Source: Halomonas sp. ML-15
GTDB taxonomy: Bacteria; Pseudomonadota; Gammaproteobacteria; Pseudomonadales; Halomonadaceae
NCBI RefSeq assembly: GCF_014779595.1
Contig: NZ_JACXZT010000010.1
Span: forward strand, 124,001-188,000
Direction of reading: 5' to 3'
DNA: 64,000 nt
The notes under the pieces were generated by a model, which was not told where the DNA came from, did no database searches, and worked only from the letters and a program-made list of their open reading frames with translations. Of the stretch, positions 9,595-17,253 are shown one piece after another. Every line of letters begins with the position of its first letter. Position 1 is the stretch's first letter. The position numbers were made by a program, and so were the translations under genes.

Positions 9595-10533
9595 ATGTTC
9601 TATCTCGCCAACCGAATGGTCCAGGGTTTGATCGTGATCCTGGCTGCCCTGACCCTGGCCTTTCTGATGATGTTCGTCATCGGGGACCCTGCGATGATGT
9701 ACGTAGGGCCCGATGCGTCCTCCGAAGTGCTCGAGCGCTATCGTCGTTCGATGGGCTTCGACCGACCGATGATCGTGCAATATTTCGAGTTCATGCGTAG
9801 TGCGGTACAGCTGGATTTCGGCGTTTCCTATCGCCAGCGCACCGATGTGGTGCCCATTATTCTCGAACGACTAGGCCGTTCAGCCGAACTGGCACTTCCT
9901 GCCATGCTGCTGGCCGCCCTGGTCTCTATTCCGGTGGGGGTTATCAGCGCCGTTCACCGCAACACCATGATCGACTATGTCGCCCGTTTCGTGGCCCTGA
10001 TTGGTCAGGCGGCACCCAATTTCTGGGTTGGCATCATGGCCATCCTGCTGTTCTCTTCTGCGCTGGGCATTCTGCCATCTTCCGGCCGTGCTGACCCCGG
10101 CTCGCCGATATGGACTCAGGCGCGATACATCCTGATGCCGATGGTGGTGCTATCGCTGATGCCGATGGCCTATCTGACCCGGATGATGCGTTCCACCGTG
10201 CTGGAGGTCATCAACGAGGACTATGTACGCACGGCACGTGCCAAGGGGCTCAGCGAGACCAAGGTCATCTACGTGCACGCCCTGCGCAATGCGCTGATTC
10301 CCTACGTGACTCTCTACGCCCTGCAGTTTGGCTGGATCCTGGCCGGCTCCATGGTGATCGAGACCGTCTTTGCCTGGCCGGGTTTTGGGCGCCTGCTGAT
10401 GGACTCCATCCGTATGCTCGACATCCCTGTCGTGGCGGCGGGCCTGACCACGGTGGCCGCGCTCTATATCACCCTGAATCTGCTGGCAGACATGCTTTAT
10501 ACCCTGTTGGATCCGAGGGTCGTGAATCGTTAA
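9595..10533 (+). CDS. Opp/Dpp-type ABC transporter permease (DppB-like)
   Basis: This is the second membrane subunit of the importer, 312 residues with about six TM helices. The N-terminal pattern MFYLANRMVQGLIVILAALT and the EAA loop (YVRTARAKGLSETKVIYVHA, then LRNALIPYVTLY) are typical of DppB/OppB. It lies 76 bp after the binding protein and beyond the hairpin. With DppC it should form the transmembrane channel; no further subunit is missing from the cluster. Confidence 0.9.
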   Translation: MFYLANRMVQGLIVILAALTLAFLMMFVIGDPAMMYVGPDASSEVLERYRRSMGFDRPMIVQYFEFMRSAVQLDFGVSYRQRTDVVPIILERLGRSAELALPAMLLAALVSIPVGVISAVHRNTMIDYVARFVALIGQAAPNFWVGIMAILLFSSALGILPSSGRADPGSPIWTQARYILMPMVVLSLMPMAYLTRMMRSTVLEVINEDYVRTARAKGLSETKVIYVHALRNALIPYVTLYALQFGWILAGSMVIETVFAWPGFGRLLMDSIRMLDIPVVAAGLTTVAALYITLNLLADMLYTLLDPRVVNR

Positions 10534-10581
10534 ACGGATCCTGACTGCTAACAACCACAAGATAGACCAAGGAGAATGATC

Positions 10582-11529
10582 ATGGCGGAACGTGTAGCAA
10601 TGATCGGAAGCGGCATTATCGGACGCGCCTTTGCCATCTGCTTTTCGCGGGGTGGTTACGAAGTCACCCTATACGATCCCAAGGGTGGTGCGGCGGAGGA
10701 GGCCATTCCCTTGATGCGCGAGACGGTGGCTGATCTGGAGCAGAATGGCCTGCTTAACGACCGCACCACCGATGATGTAATGAGCCGGATGATACCGGTC
10801 AAGACCATGGAGGAGGCCGTGGAGGGGGCGATCCATGTTCAGGAGAACGCCCCGGAAGTGCTTGAACTCAAGCGTGAGCTGTTCGCCAAACTCGACAAGA
10901 TTGCCCCTAAGGATGCGGTGCTTGCCAGCTCCTCCTCGTCGATCGTGACCTCCAAGTTCACCGAGGAGCTGGAGGGGCGTCATCGCTGCATGATCGTCCA
11001 CCCCACTAACCCGCCCTATGTGGTGACGATTCTCGAGTTGGTTCCAGCGCCCTGGACCGACCCCAAGGTCACTCAGAAGACCCGCGAGCGACTCGAAGCC
11101 ATGGGCATGTCGCCGATCACTCTGCACAAGGAGATCACCGGCTTCATCATGAACCGATTCCAGTCGCCGATCCTGCAGGAGGCGTTCCGCCTGGTCGCCA
11201 TGGGCGTGGTGTCGCCGGCGGATGTGGACAAGGCGATGTCGGAAGGCATCAGTCAGCGCTGGTCGTTCATCGGTCCCCTGGAAGTCGGCGATCTCAACGC
11301 ACCAAACGGCTTCAAGGAATATGCCGAGAAGTACGAGGCCATGAACCGCAATATCGCCATGGAGCAGCGCGACCTCGTGCCCTGGGCCGGCCCGCTACTG
11401 GACTACATCGACAAGAGCTTTCGTGAGCGGATACCGATGGACCAGCACAAGGCGCGTCAGCAGTGGCGGGATCGCCGGCTGATGGCGCTGGCGGTGCACA
11501 AGAAGTGGGCCAACGAGAATATCAAGTAA
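10582..11529 (+). CDS. 3-hydroxyacyl-CoA dehydrogenase-like enzyme, lambda-crystallin (CRYL1) type
   Basis: This NAD-dependent beta-hydroxyacid dehydrogenase has 315 residues. The Rossmann motif GSGIIGRAFA is at the N-terminus, the cofactor-end acidic residue is in LYDP, and the substrate-side block SSSSSIVTSKF precedes VHPTNPPY, which carries the catalytic histidine. The C-terminal helical domain begins near ITGFIMNRFQSP. This is the branch that contains L-gulonate 3-dehydrogenase and carnitine dehydrogenase; it has no fused hydratase, unlike FadB. ATG 10582 is preferred over ATG 10576 because AAGGAG at 10569-10574 leaves a 7-base spacer to the former and only one base to the latter. It probably oxidises the 3-hydroxy group of the imported compound or its derivative; the substrate is not determined. 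Confidence 0.82.
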   Translation: MAERVAMIGSGIIGRAFAICFSRGGYEVTLYDPKGGAAEEAIPLMRETVADLEQNGLLNDRTTDDVMSRMIPVKTMEEAVEGAIHVQENAPEVLELKRELFAKLDKIAPKDAVLASSSSSIVTSKFTEELEGRHRCMIVHPTNPPYVVTILELVPAPWTDPKVTQKTRERLEAMGMSPITLHKEITGFIMNRFQSPILQEAFRLVAMGVVSPADVDKAMSEGISQRWSFIGPLEVGDLNAPNGFKEYAEKYEAMNRNIAMEQRDLVPWAGPLLDYIDKSFRERIPMDQHKARQQWRDRRLMALAVHKKWANENIK

Positions 11530-11550
11530 TCGCCGACGAAGGAGCAAGCA

Positions 11551-11934
11551 ATGCGACTGGTACACACCATGATTCGTGTAGAAAATCTGGATGAATCTAT
11601 CGACTTTTATACCCAGAAGATTGGGCTTGAGCTCGTGACCAAGGAGGATCTCCCCGGGAACGATGCCACCATCGCCTTCCTGCGCGAGCCCAAGAGCGGG
11701 CACGAGATCGAGCTGACCTACAACCACGACGGTCGCTCCTACGACCTGGGGGACGGCTACGGCCATATGGCCTTTGACGTGGTGAGCGTCGACGACACCT
11801 ATGAAGAGTGGAAGTCGCGTGGGGTCGAGTTCTCGCTGCTGCCCAAGACCATGCAGAACGGCATGCGGATCGCCTTTGCCGTCGATCCCACGGGCTATAA
11901 GTTGGAGCTTCGGGAGATGCCGGAAACCGCATGA
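11551..11934 (+). CDS. VOC-family protein, glyoxalase I-like
   Basis: This 127-residue single VOC domain aligns with GloA (lactoylglutathione lyase). Candidate metal ligands line up at His5, Glu54 (IELTY), His72 (GHMAFDV) and Glu119 (YKLELRE). GloA isomerises the hemithioacetal of methylglyoxal and glutathione. Here it sits 21 bp behind the CRYL1-type dehydrogenase in a catabolic operon, so it may instead act on a pathway intermediate. Both readings fit; the metal site looks intact, so an active metalloenzyme is likely. Confidence 0.8.
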   Translation: MRLVHTMIRVENLDESIDFYTQKIGLELVTKEDLPGNDATIAFLREPKSGHEIELTYNHDGRSYDLGDGYGHMAFDVVSVDDTYEEWKSRGVEFSLLPKTMQNGMRIAFAVDPTGYKLELREMPETA

Positions 11935-11945
11935 GTGCCTGACGT

Positions 11946-11978
11946 GATGCAGCCCTTTCAGTCTGATAGGGCTGCATC
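11946..11978 (+). terminator. Hairpin between glyoxalase-like and ConA-like genes
   Basis: GATGCAGCCCT (11946-11956) and AGGGCTGCATC (11968-11978) form a perfect 11-bp stem with an 11-base loop. The following bases (GATATATG) are not a U-run, so this is a weak or partial terminator, an mRNA stabiliser, or a protein site rather than a strong intrinsic terminator. Confidence 0.5.
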
Positions 11979-12008
11979 GATATATGTCGTGAATATTAGG
12001 AGGTCTGC

Positions 12009-12737
12009 GTGGCGCAATATCTGACGGACTTTTCCGATTACCCCAGCGGCGGGCCTCCTGCTGATTGGCGGGATGCCTGGATTCCCGGTGGGCACCATCT
12101 CGAGGTACGCGAAGCGGCTGACGCCATCGGTGGCAAGTTGCTCAGGCACCAGATTGACGTCAACAACCGTCGCGCCTGGGCCTGGGAGCAGGTGCCTCGG
12201 GGCTCGTCCTGCTATGAAGTGTTGGCGCGCATGCGGAGTAGCAGCGGTGATGCCAGGTTCGGTGTAATCGTGCGTGGCGACGGCGAGGGCGAGCGTGGCA
12301 CCGAGCAGGGCGTGACCTGCGAGTGTTTCAAGGGTGCCAACCATGCCCTGGTGGAGCATGAGGCGCCGAAGCTGGAGCAGCGTCAGACTCTGTTTCTGAT
12401 CGCCTATAACCCCGACGGCGAGGCGCAGCGAGGCCCTGAGCGTCCCCACGGTGTCGCCAAGGTCTGGGGTGAGAGCTTCTTTCCCTGGCAGCCCGACGAC
12501 TGGTGCTGGCTGCGCGTGCGGGTTGAGGCCAAGGGCGGTGCGCTGCAGGTCAAGGCAAAGGCGTGGCGGGACGGCGAGGCAGAGCCGGACTGGTGGCACT
12601 ACGACGTGGCAGATGTCGAGCCGGAGCACGTGGGTGCCAACGGCTGGGTGGGCATCACCGGCCAGCGCGAGCCCGGCATTCGCGAGTACGACATCTTTTC
12701 GGTAGGCACCGATGGCGATGCGGCGCCACTGCCATGA
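12009..12737 (+). CDS. Hypothetical protein with probable ConA-like beta-sandwich domain
   Basis: I do not recognise a named family. The 242-residue product has no signal peptide or TM segment, so it is probably cytoplasmic. It is rich in Trp/Arg/Glu with the spacing of jelly-roll lectin/glucanase-like (LamG, DUF1080-like) domains: an N-terminal TDFSDYPSGGPPADW, a middle FGVIVRGDGEG, a late WCWLRVRVEAKG and a closing GWVGITGQREPG. Start is GTG at 12009, preceded by AGGAGGT with a short spacer. It is the last gene of the sigma-54 cluster before the regulator. A carbohydrate- or ligand-binding role, or a hydrolase/lyase activity, is inferred from fold resemblance only. Confidence 0.5.
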   Translation: MAQYLTDFSDYPSGGPPADWRDAWIPGGHHLEVREAADAIGGKLLRHQIDVNNRRAWAWEQVPRGSSCYEVLARMRSSSGDARFGVIVRGDGEGERGTEQGVTCECFKGANHALVEHEAPKLEQRQTLFLIAYNPDGEAQRGPERPHGVAKVWGESFFPWQPDDWCWLRVRVEAKGGALQVKAKAWRDGEAEPDWWHYDVADVEPEHVGANGWVGITGQREPGIREYDIFSVGTDGDAAPLP

Positions 12738-12846
12738 GGCATACGCCTTAGCTCCGCCATGAGACTGTCGTTAATCACTTACATCCTTGGTTGGACACTT
12801 CCGTCACGGACATGGTTAACTTTCAATGAAGTCGGATCCTTCAAGA

Positions 12847-12863
12847 TTGTTACTATATAACAA
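12847..12863. promoter_or_regulatory. Palindrome upstream of the activator gene
   Basis: TTGTTA and TAACAA are perfect 6-bp arms around CTATA, in an AT-rich stretch 56 bp before the activator start. It may be an operator or contain a -10 element (TATAAC). There is no experimental or comparative support. Confidence 0.3.
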
Positions 12864-12918
12864 TAAAAATGATCGCCAGTGGCCTCCCAAGCTGCCGGCG
12901 AATCGGGAGGAGTACGCC

Positions 12919-14940
12919 ATGTTATCCAGTGATAATAATCATCGACACGCATCGCTAGAGCGCAAAAGTCGACGCGGTATGGACACAGTTCCAGCCAGGA
13001 TGGCGCAGAGCGAGGTGACACAGGAGGCGTTGATCGAGGCCTCTTGGCGTCGCTGCAAGGCAGTGGGGCTCGCGCCAGAAGATGAGCCTGAACTGAACTA
13101 CGTAGCCAAGACCATTTTGAGTGACGAACGAGAACGTCTCGACTCAATACGTCGCATTGCTAGGGCCGAACTCGATCTACTTTACGGCCAAATCGCCGGA
13201 ACGCGCTTTGCCGTTGCGCTGGCCAATGAGTCGGGGATGATCATGGACGCGCGGGCCGACAGCGATTTCAAGCGGGTAGCGCATGAGCGCAATATCCGGC
13301 TTGGTTCGCTTTGGCAGGAGTCACTCCGGGGGACTAACGCTCTCGGCACCTGTGCACTTGTCCAGCATCCTGTGCTGGTGCATGCAGGGGAGCATTATCT
13401 CGATCGCTACAAGACGCTAACCTGTGCTGCCGCGCCGATCTTCGACCCTGATGGCCAGATTATCGCGATCCTGGATGCTTCGTCTGATTCTTGTCCGCGG
13501 CCACCCCACACGCTGGCACTAGTGAACTTTTCGGCGAAGACGATCGAGATGGGCTATTTCCGAGAGCAGTACCAGCAGCACTTGATTCTGTCTTTCCATA
13601 GCCGCCGGGAGTACCGCTATACCGTCAGTGCCGGCCTGATTGCGTTGACGCCTGATGGCCAGCTCTTGGCCGCCAACCGCCAGGCGCTATTCATTCTTGA
13701 CGGTTTGAATATCTCACGGGATAGCCATTTCAATGATCTCTTTACTTCGCCGTTTGGCGATGTCATTGACAAGGTTTTGGCCACGGGAGAAACCATGGTC
13801 GCGGACCATGTGGGGAGTCACTACTTTCTATCGGTAGAGAATACCAACTTGCTGCACACTACCCATACGCTTCAGTCCAGGGCAGATATGTCGACGACAG
13901 ATGTCGAGAGGGGGCAGAGAGTATCTGATTCCGACCCTCAACAGGAAGATCCCTGCCTGAACACTCGCTTCGTAGCCAATGACCCTCAGCTTCTTGAGCG
14001 ACTGAAATATCTGAATAACGCGGTCAAACGTTCACTGCCTATTCTTATTACCGGCGAGACTGGAACCGGCAAGGAAGTTTTCGCGAAGTATATCCACCAA
14101 GCGAGCGGAAGAGAGGGCGATTTCGTGCCGGTAAACTGCGGTGCGATTCCAGAGAATCTCGTTGAGTCCGAGCTGTTCGGCTATGTCGATGGTGCCTTCA
14201 CAGGCTCTCGAAAAGGCGGTGCAGATGGACTATTTCACCAGGCTAATGGAGGCACCATTTTCCTGGATGAGCTGGGTGAGCTCCCCCTGGCAACTCAAGT
14301 AAAATTACTTCGCGTGCTGGATAATCGCCGCTATCGAAAGGTGGGGGGGACGAATGATATACGCGTTGACATACAAATAGTGGCCGCAACCAATGCCAAT
14401 CTTCATGAAGCCGTCATGGCGGGCGGATTTCGCTCTGATCTTTTCTATCGGCTGAGTACTATTTCCATTCAGTTGCCCAATATTTGTGAGCGCTCGGACT
14501 TTGCTGATTTGGCGCAACATATTCTTAAAAAAATAGATCCCACCGTCACGCTATCACGCTGTGGCCTTGATGAGCTTCAGAGTCACGACTGGCCAGGTAA
14601 TATCCGCGAGCTGCGCAATTTCCTCACTCGGCTTGTGGTGCTGAATGATGAGAGAAAAGTTACCAGAAAACATGTGCTGGCCACTTTCGAGATGGAAGCA
14701 CTAGTGGGTATACCCGATCCGAACCGGCAGCGCGAAAAAGTACATGCGGTCAGCCAGCCTGACAATGATTCCTCATCGCTGCGCCCGGCAGTGACAGGCG
14801 CCAGTGATACCCGCCAGAGACTGCTGGCCGAGCGTATTCAGCGGGCATGCAAGCGGCATATGTTCAACGTCTCGAAGGTAGCGCGCGACGTCGGGGTATC
14901 GCGCAGTACGGTTTATAAGTACCTGAAGCAGTCACCTTGA
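12919..14940 (+). CDS. Sigma-54-dependent transcriptional activator, AcoR type
   Basis: This 673-residue enhancer-binding protein should activate the sigma-54 promoter at 3703. An N-terminal GAF sensor lies at about residues 60-180 (AcoR-like LGSLWQESLRGTNALGTC), followed by a PAS-like segment (about 230-310) and an AAA+ domain with Walker A GETGTGKE near residue 378. The sigma-54 contact loop reads GAFTGS near residue 424, with Ser in place of the usual final Ala. A Fis-type helix-turn-helix (FNVSKVARDVGVSRSTVYKY) ends the protein. There is no receiver domain, so a small molecule, plausibly a substrate of the cluster, should be the signal. The start at 12919 has GGGAGGA with a 7-base spacer; an upstream in-frame ATG at 12826 lacks one. 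The gene looks more AT-rich than its neighbours. Confidence 0.9.
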   Translation: MLSSDNNHRHASLERKSRRGMDTVPARMAQSEVTQEALIEASWRRCKAVGLAPEDEPELNYVAKTILSDERERLDSIRRIARAELDLLYGQIAGTRFAVALANESGMIMDARADSDFKRVAHERNIRLGSLWQESLRGTNALGTCALVQHPVLVHAGEHYLDRYKTLTCAAAPIFDPDGQIIAILDASSDSCPRPPHTLALVNFSAKTIEMGYFREQYQQHLILSFHSRREYRYTVSAGLIALTPDGQLLAANRQALFILDGLNISRDSHFNDLFTSPFGDVIDKVLATGETMVADHVGSHYFLSVENTNLLHTTHTLQSRADMSTTDVERGQRVSDSDPQQEDPCLNTRFVANDPQLLERLKYLNNAVKRSLPILITGETGTGKEVFAKYIHQASGREGDFVPVNCGAIPENLVESELFGYVDGAFTGSRKGGADGLFHQANGGTIFLDELGELPLATQVKLLRVLDNRRYRKVGGTNDIRVDIQIVAATNANLHEAVMAGGFRSDLFYRLSTISIQLPNICERSDFADLAQHILKKIDPTVTLSRCGLDELQSHDWPGNIRELRNFLTRLVVLNDERKVTRKHVLATFEMEALVGIPDPNRQREKVHAVSQPDNDSSSLRPAVTGASDTRQRLLAERIQRACKRHMFNVSKVARDVGVSRSTVYKYLKQSP

Positions 14941-14990
14941 CGCTTCAGTCGTCAGCATCCTCCCGATAATGACAACACCGAGGTAACGAC

Positions 14991-16022
14991 ATGCGTTATA
15001 GGCAATTTGGAAATACCGACCTGGAGCTCTCCGAACTCTGTTTTGGCGCAATGCGCTTCACCAGCACGGCAGACCATGTGACGCTTCCCGGGGAGCGCAG
15101 TCAGGCTGAGGCCGAGCAGCAGAACCGCGAAGGGCGCCGGGCACTGGAGGCGGCACTCGGCGCGGGTGTCAACTGTATCCACTCGAGTGGCGATTACGGC
15201 ACCCGCTGGATGCTGAGCGAGATTCTCGCCGAGCACCCCAAGCGTCACGACATACACCATGTGATCAAGATGACCACTCCCGACTATGAGGAGGGGCATG
15301 TTGATCCACGGGTATTGCGGGACAGCGTCGAGGAGGCGTTACGCGACTTGCATACCGACCGCATCGCTATCGTGCAGCACCTTCAGCGTGGGCCTCACGT
15401 ACCCAAGGCCGAGGCCTATGCGGCAGAAGGTGACGCGCGCCGCATCGCTGCGCTACCGGAGATACTGGAGCCTCTCCAGGACACCTTCGAGGCGCTCAAG
15501 CGTGAGGGCAAGGTGGGGCATTTCATTACCTTCCCCCACACCATGGGCTACGCCGAGGCGGCATTGGATACTGGCGCCTATGCCGGCGTGGCGCACTTCT
15601 TCAATGTCATTGAGCCCGAGGCACTGCCGATTCTCGATCGACTTGAGCATGAGGGCAGGGGCTTTCTGGCCATTCGTCCCCTGCTGCAGGGCATGCTGAC
15701 CGACAAGCGGGTTCAGCGCGACGGCCTGCCAGCAGATGATCTCAAGCATCGCGCCGGCTGGGACTCTCGCTATGCCCTGCTCGAGAAGATACGTGCGAGC
15801 ATTGGTGAGCCGGATGCTGGCTGGACCAACTTTGCCCTCAAGTTCGCCCTGGCACACCCCGCAGTGACCTCGCTGGTGGTCAGCGCCAACAACGAACGGC
15901 AGGTCGAGGCGATGCTCGCAGCCTGCGACGGCAACTATCCCGACCGTGAGATGCTCGACCGGGTGTATGCGCTGGTCGAGGAGGTGGGCATGCCGCCAAA
16001 AGCGGATCTTTTCGGGCTCTGA
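14991..16022 (+). CDS. Aldo/keto reductase family oxidoreductase
   Basis: This 343-residue (beta/alpha)8 NAD(P)H-dependent reductase begins with the family's MRYRQFGNTDLELSELCFGA. The catalytic Asp-Tyr pair is probably in HSSGDYGTRW and the Lys in HVIKM, while the usual QLH-type histidine appears in IVQHLQRG. The late cofactor block is VTSLVVSANNERQVEA. It starts 50 bp after the sigma-54 activator on the same strand and precedes a small membrane protein by 33 bp, so it may belong to the same island. The substrate is unknown; an aldehyde or sugar-like carbonyl is the usual class. Confidence 0.82.
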   Translation: MRYRQFGNTDLELSELCFGAMRFTSTADHVTLPGERSQAEAEQQNREGRRALEAALGAGVNCIHSSGDYGTRWMLSEILAEHPKRHDIHHVIKMTTPDYEEGHVDPRVLRDSVEEALRDLHTDRIAIVQHLQRGPHVPKAEAYAAEGDARRIAALPEILEPLQDTFEALKREGKVGHFITFPHTMGYAEAALDTGAYAGVAHFFNVIEPEALPILDRLEHEGRGFLAIRPLLQGMLTDKRVQRDGLPADDLKHRAGWDSRYALLEKIRASIGEPDAGWTNFALKFALAHPAVTSLVVSANNERQVEAMLAACDGNYPDREMLDRVYALVEEVGMPPKADLFGL

Positions 16023-16055
16023 CGTGGACGCGCGTCGTCATCAGGAGGCACTCCC

Positions 16056-16235
16056 ATGCTCTGGTTGGTGATTTTCTCATCGCTGTTCAGCTACATAGGT
16101 GTCACGCAAGCCATCAGGCGCAATCGCGCCGGGAAGAACTGGTTTCACTGGGCGTTCTGCTCGGTGTTCGCCATCGGCGGACTGCTGTTCTCCTTGGCCG
16201 CCGTGGTGACGCCGGGCGCAACCCCTGTCTCGTGA
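16056..16235 (+). CDS. Small two-TM membrane protein (59 aa)
   Basis: The reading frame ATG 16056 to TGA 16233-16235 has an excellent AGGAGG at 16043-16048, 7 bases before the start. The product begins MLWLVIFSSLFSYIGVTQA, has a short basic loop (IRRNRAGKNW), then a second hydrophobic helix (FCSVFAIGGLLFSLAAVV). It follows the aldo/keto reductase by 33 bp. No function is recognised. The hydrophobic-basic-hydrophobic layout and ribosome site argue for a real gene. Confidence 0.6.
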   Translation: MLWLVIFSSLFSYIGVTQAIRRNRAGKNWFHWAFCSVFAIGGLLFSLAAVVTPGATPVS

Positions 16236-16347
16236 GGAGACCCGTGCGCTGGGATTTGAAAGGGCGATGGTGTAGAACGAGGTGTTATAGCAGCAGAATA
16301 ACGCTCTATGCCGAGCGCCAATCCACGCCAGTTCGGGACAACACACG

Positions 16348-17202
16348 ATGACTGATCAGGTAATGGCCGCCATCGACGGCTCGCAGTTCTCCGAGGGCGT
16401 ATGCGACTACGCCGCCTGGGCCAGCCAGGCGCTGGCGGCGCCGCTGACCTTCCTGCATGTGGTGGACAACCACCCGCAGACCGCCGAGGCGGATCTATCC
16501 GGGAATATCGGCCTGGGCTCCCGGGAGCACCTGCTGGAGGAGCTGGCCAGCCTCGACGAGCAGCGTGCCAAGCTGGCCCAGGAGCAGGGCCGGGTGATGC
16601 TGGCGGCGGCCAAGACCCGTGCACTGGAGGCGGGCGTCAGCGAACCGGGCACCCGTCAGCGCAATGGCACCCTGGTCGAGACCCTCAGCGAGCTGGAGAA
16701 CGATATCCGCCTGCTGGTGATCGGCAAGCGCGGCGAGACCGCGCACCGGGCGGTCGATCACCTGGGCTCCAACCTCGAGCGGGTGGTGCGCACCCTGCAT
16801 CGGCCGATCCTGATGGTACCGGATCAGTTTCAGGCGCCCAGCAAGGTGATGATCGCCTTCGACGGCAGCAAGACCACCCGCAAGGGGGTGGAGATGATCG
16901 CCAAGAGCCCGCTGTTCAACGGCGTGCCCTGCCACGTGGTGATCGTTGGTGCCGAGACCGGCGACAATCGTTCGCAGCTGGAGTGGGCGCTCAAGACCCT
17001 GCGTGACGCCGGGCTCGAGGCGGAGGGCGCGATTCGCGCCGGCGAGGTCGAGGCGACCCTGCGCACCTATAAGGAGGAGCAGGGCATCGACTTGCTGGTG
17101 ATGGGCGCCTACGGCCACTCGCGGATTCGTCATCTGCTGGTGGGCAGCACCACCACGGCGATGCTGCGGCGCGCCAGCGTACCGGTGCTGCTGCTGCGCT
17201 GA
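16348..17202 (+). CDS. Universal stress protein, tandem UspA domains
   Basis: This 284-residue cytoplasmic protein has two Usp domains (about 1-150 and 160-284). Both keep the ATP-binding G-x2-G-x9-G-S pattern: first in GKRGETAHRAVDHLGSN, second in GAYGHSRIRHLLVGS. Tandem ATP-binding Usps of this kind are linked to stress survival in proteobacteria, but the target is not known. The ribosome site is weak. The gene ends just before a convergent efflux operon, with a GC hairpin between. Confidence 0.88.
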   Translation: MTDQVMAAIDGSQFSEGVCDYAAWASQALAAPLTFLHVVDNHPQTAEADLSGNIGLGSREHLLEELASLDEQRAKLAQEQGRVMLAAAKTRALEAGVSEPGTRQRNGTLVETLSELENDIRLLVIGKRGETAHRAVDHLGSNLERVVRTLHRPILMVPDQFQAPSKVMIAFDGSKTTRKGVEMIAKSPLFNGVPCHVVIVGAETGDNRSQLEWALKTLRDAGLEAEGAIRAGEVEATLRTYKEEQGIDLLVMGAYGHSRIRHLLVGSTTTAMLRRASVPVLLLR

Positions 17203-17225
17203 GGCGAGTGGTTTGGGTCACCACT

Positions 17226-17246
17226 GCGCCGGCTCTTGGCCGGCGC
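17226..17246. terminator. GC hairpin between convergent usp and RND genes
   Basis: GCGCCGGC and GCCGGCGC form a perfect 8-bp stem around TCTTG, placed between the convergent stops at 17202 and 17254. It is symmetrical and could serve both strands. No long T-run follows on either side, so efficiency is uncertain. Confidence 0.5.
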
Positions 17247-17253
17247 TCTGCCG

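Noticed and set aside
12791-12808. Second sigma-54 promoter upstream of the activator gene
   Set aside because: TTGGACACTTCCGTCAC has the GG, but CA instead of GC at the -12 position, so the invariant element is missing.
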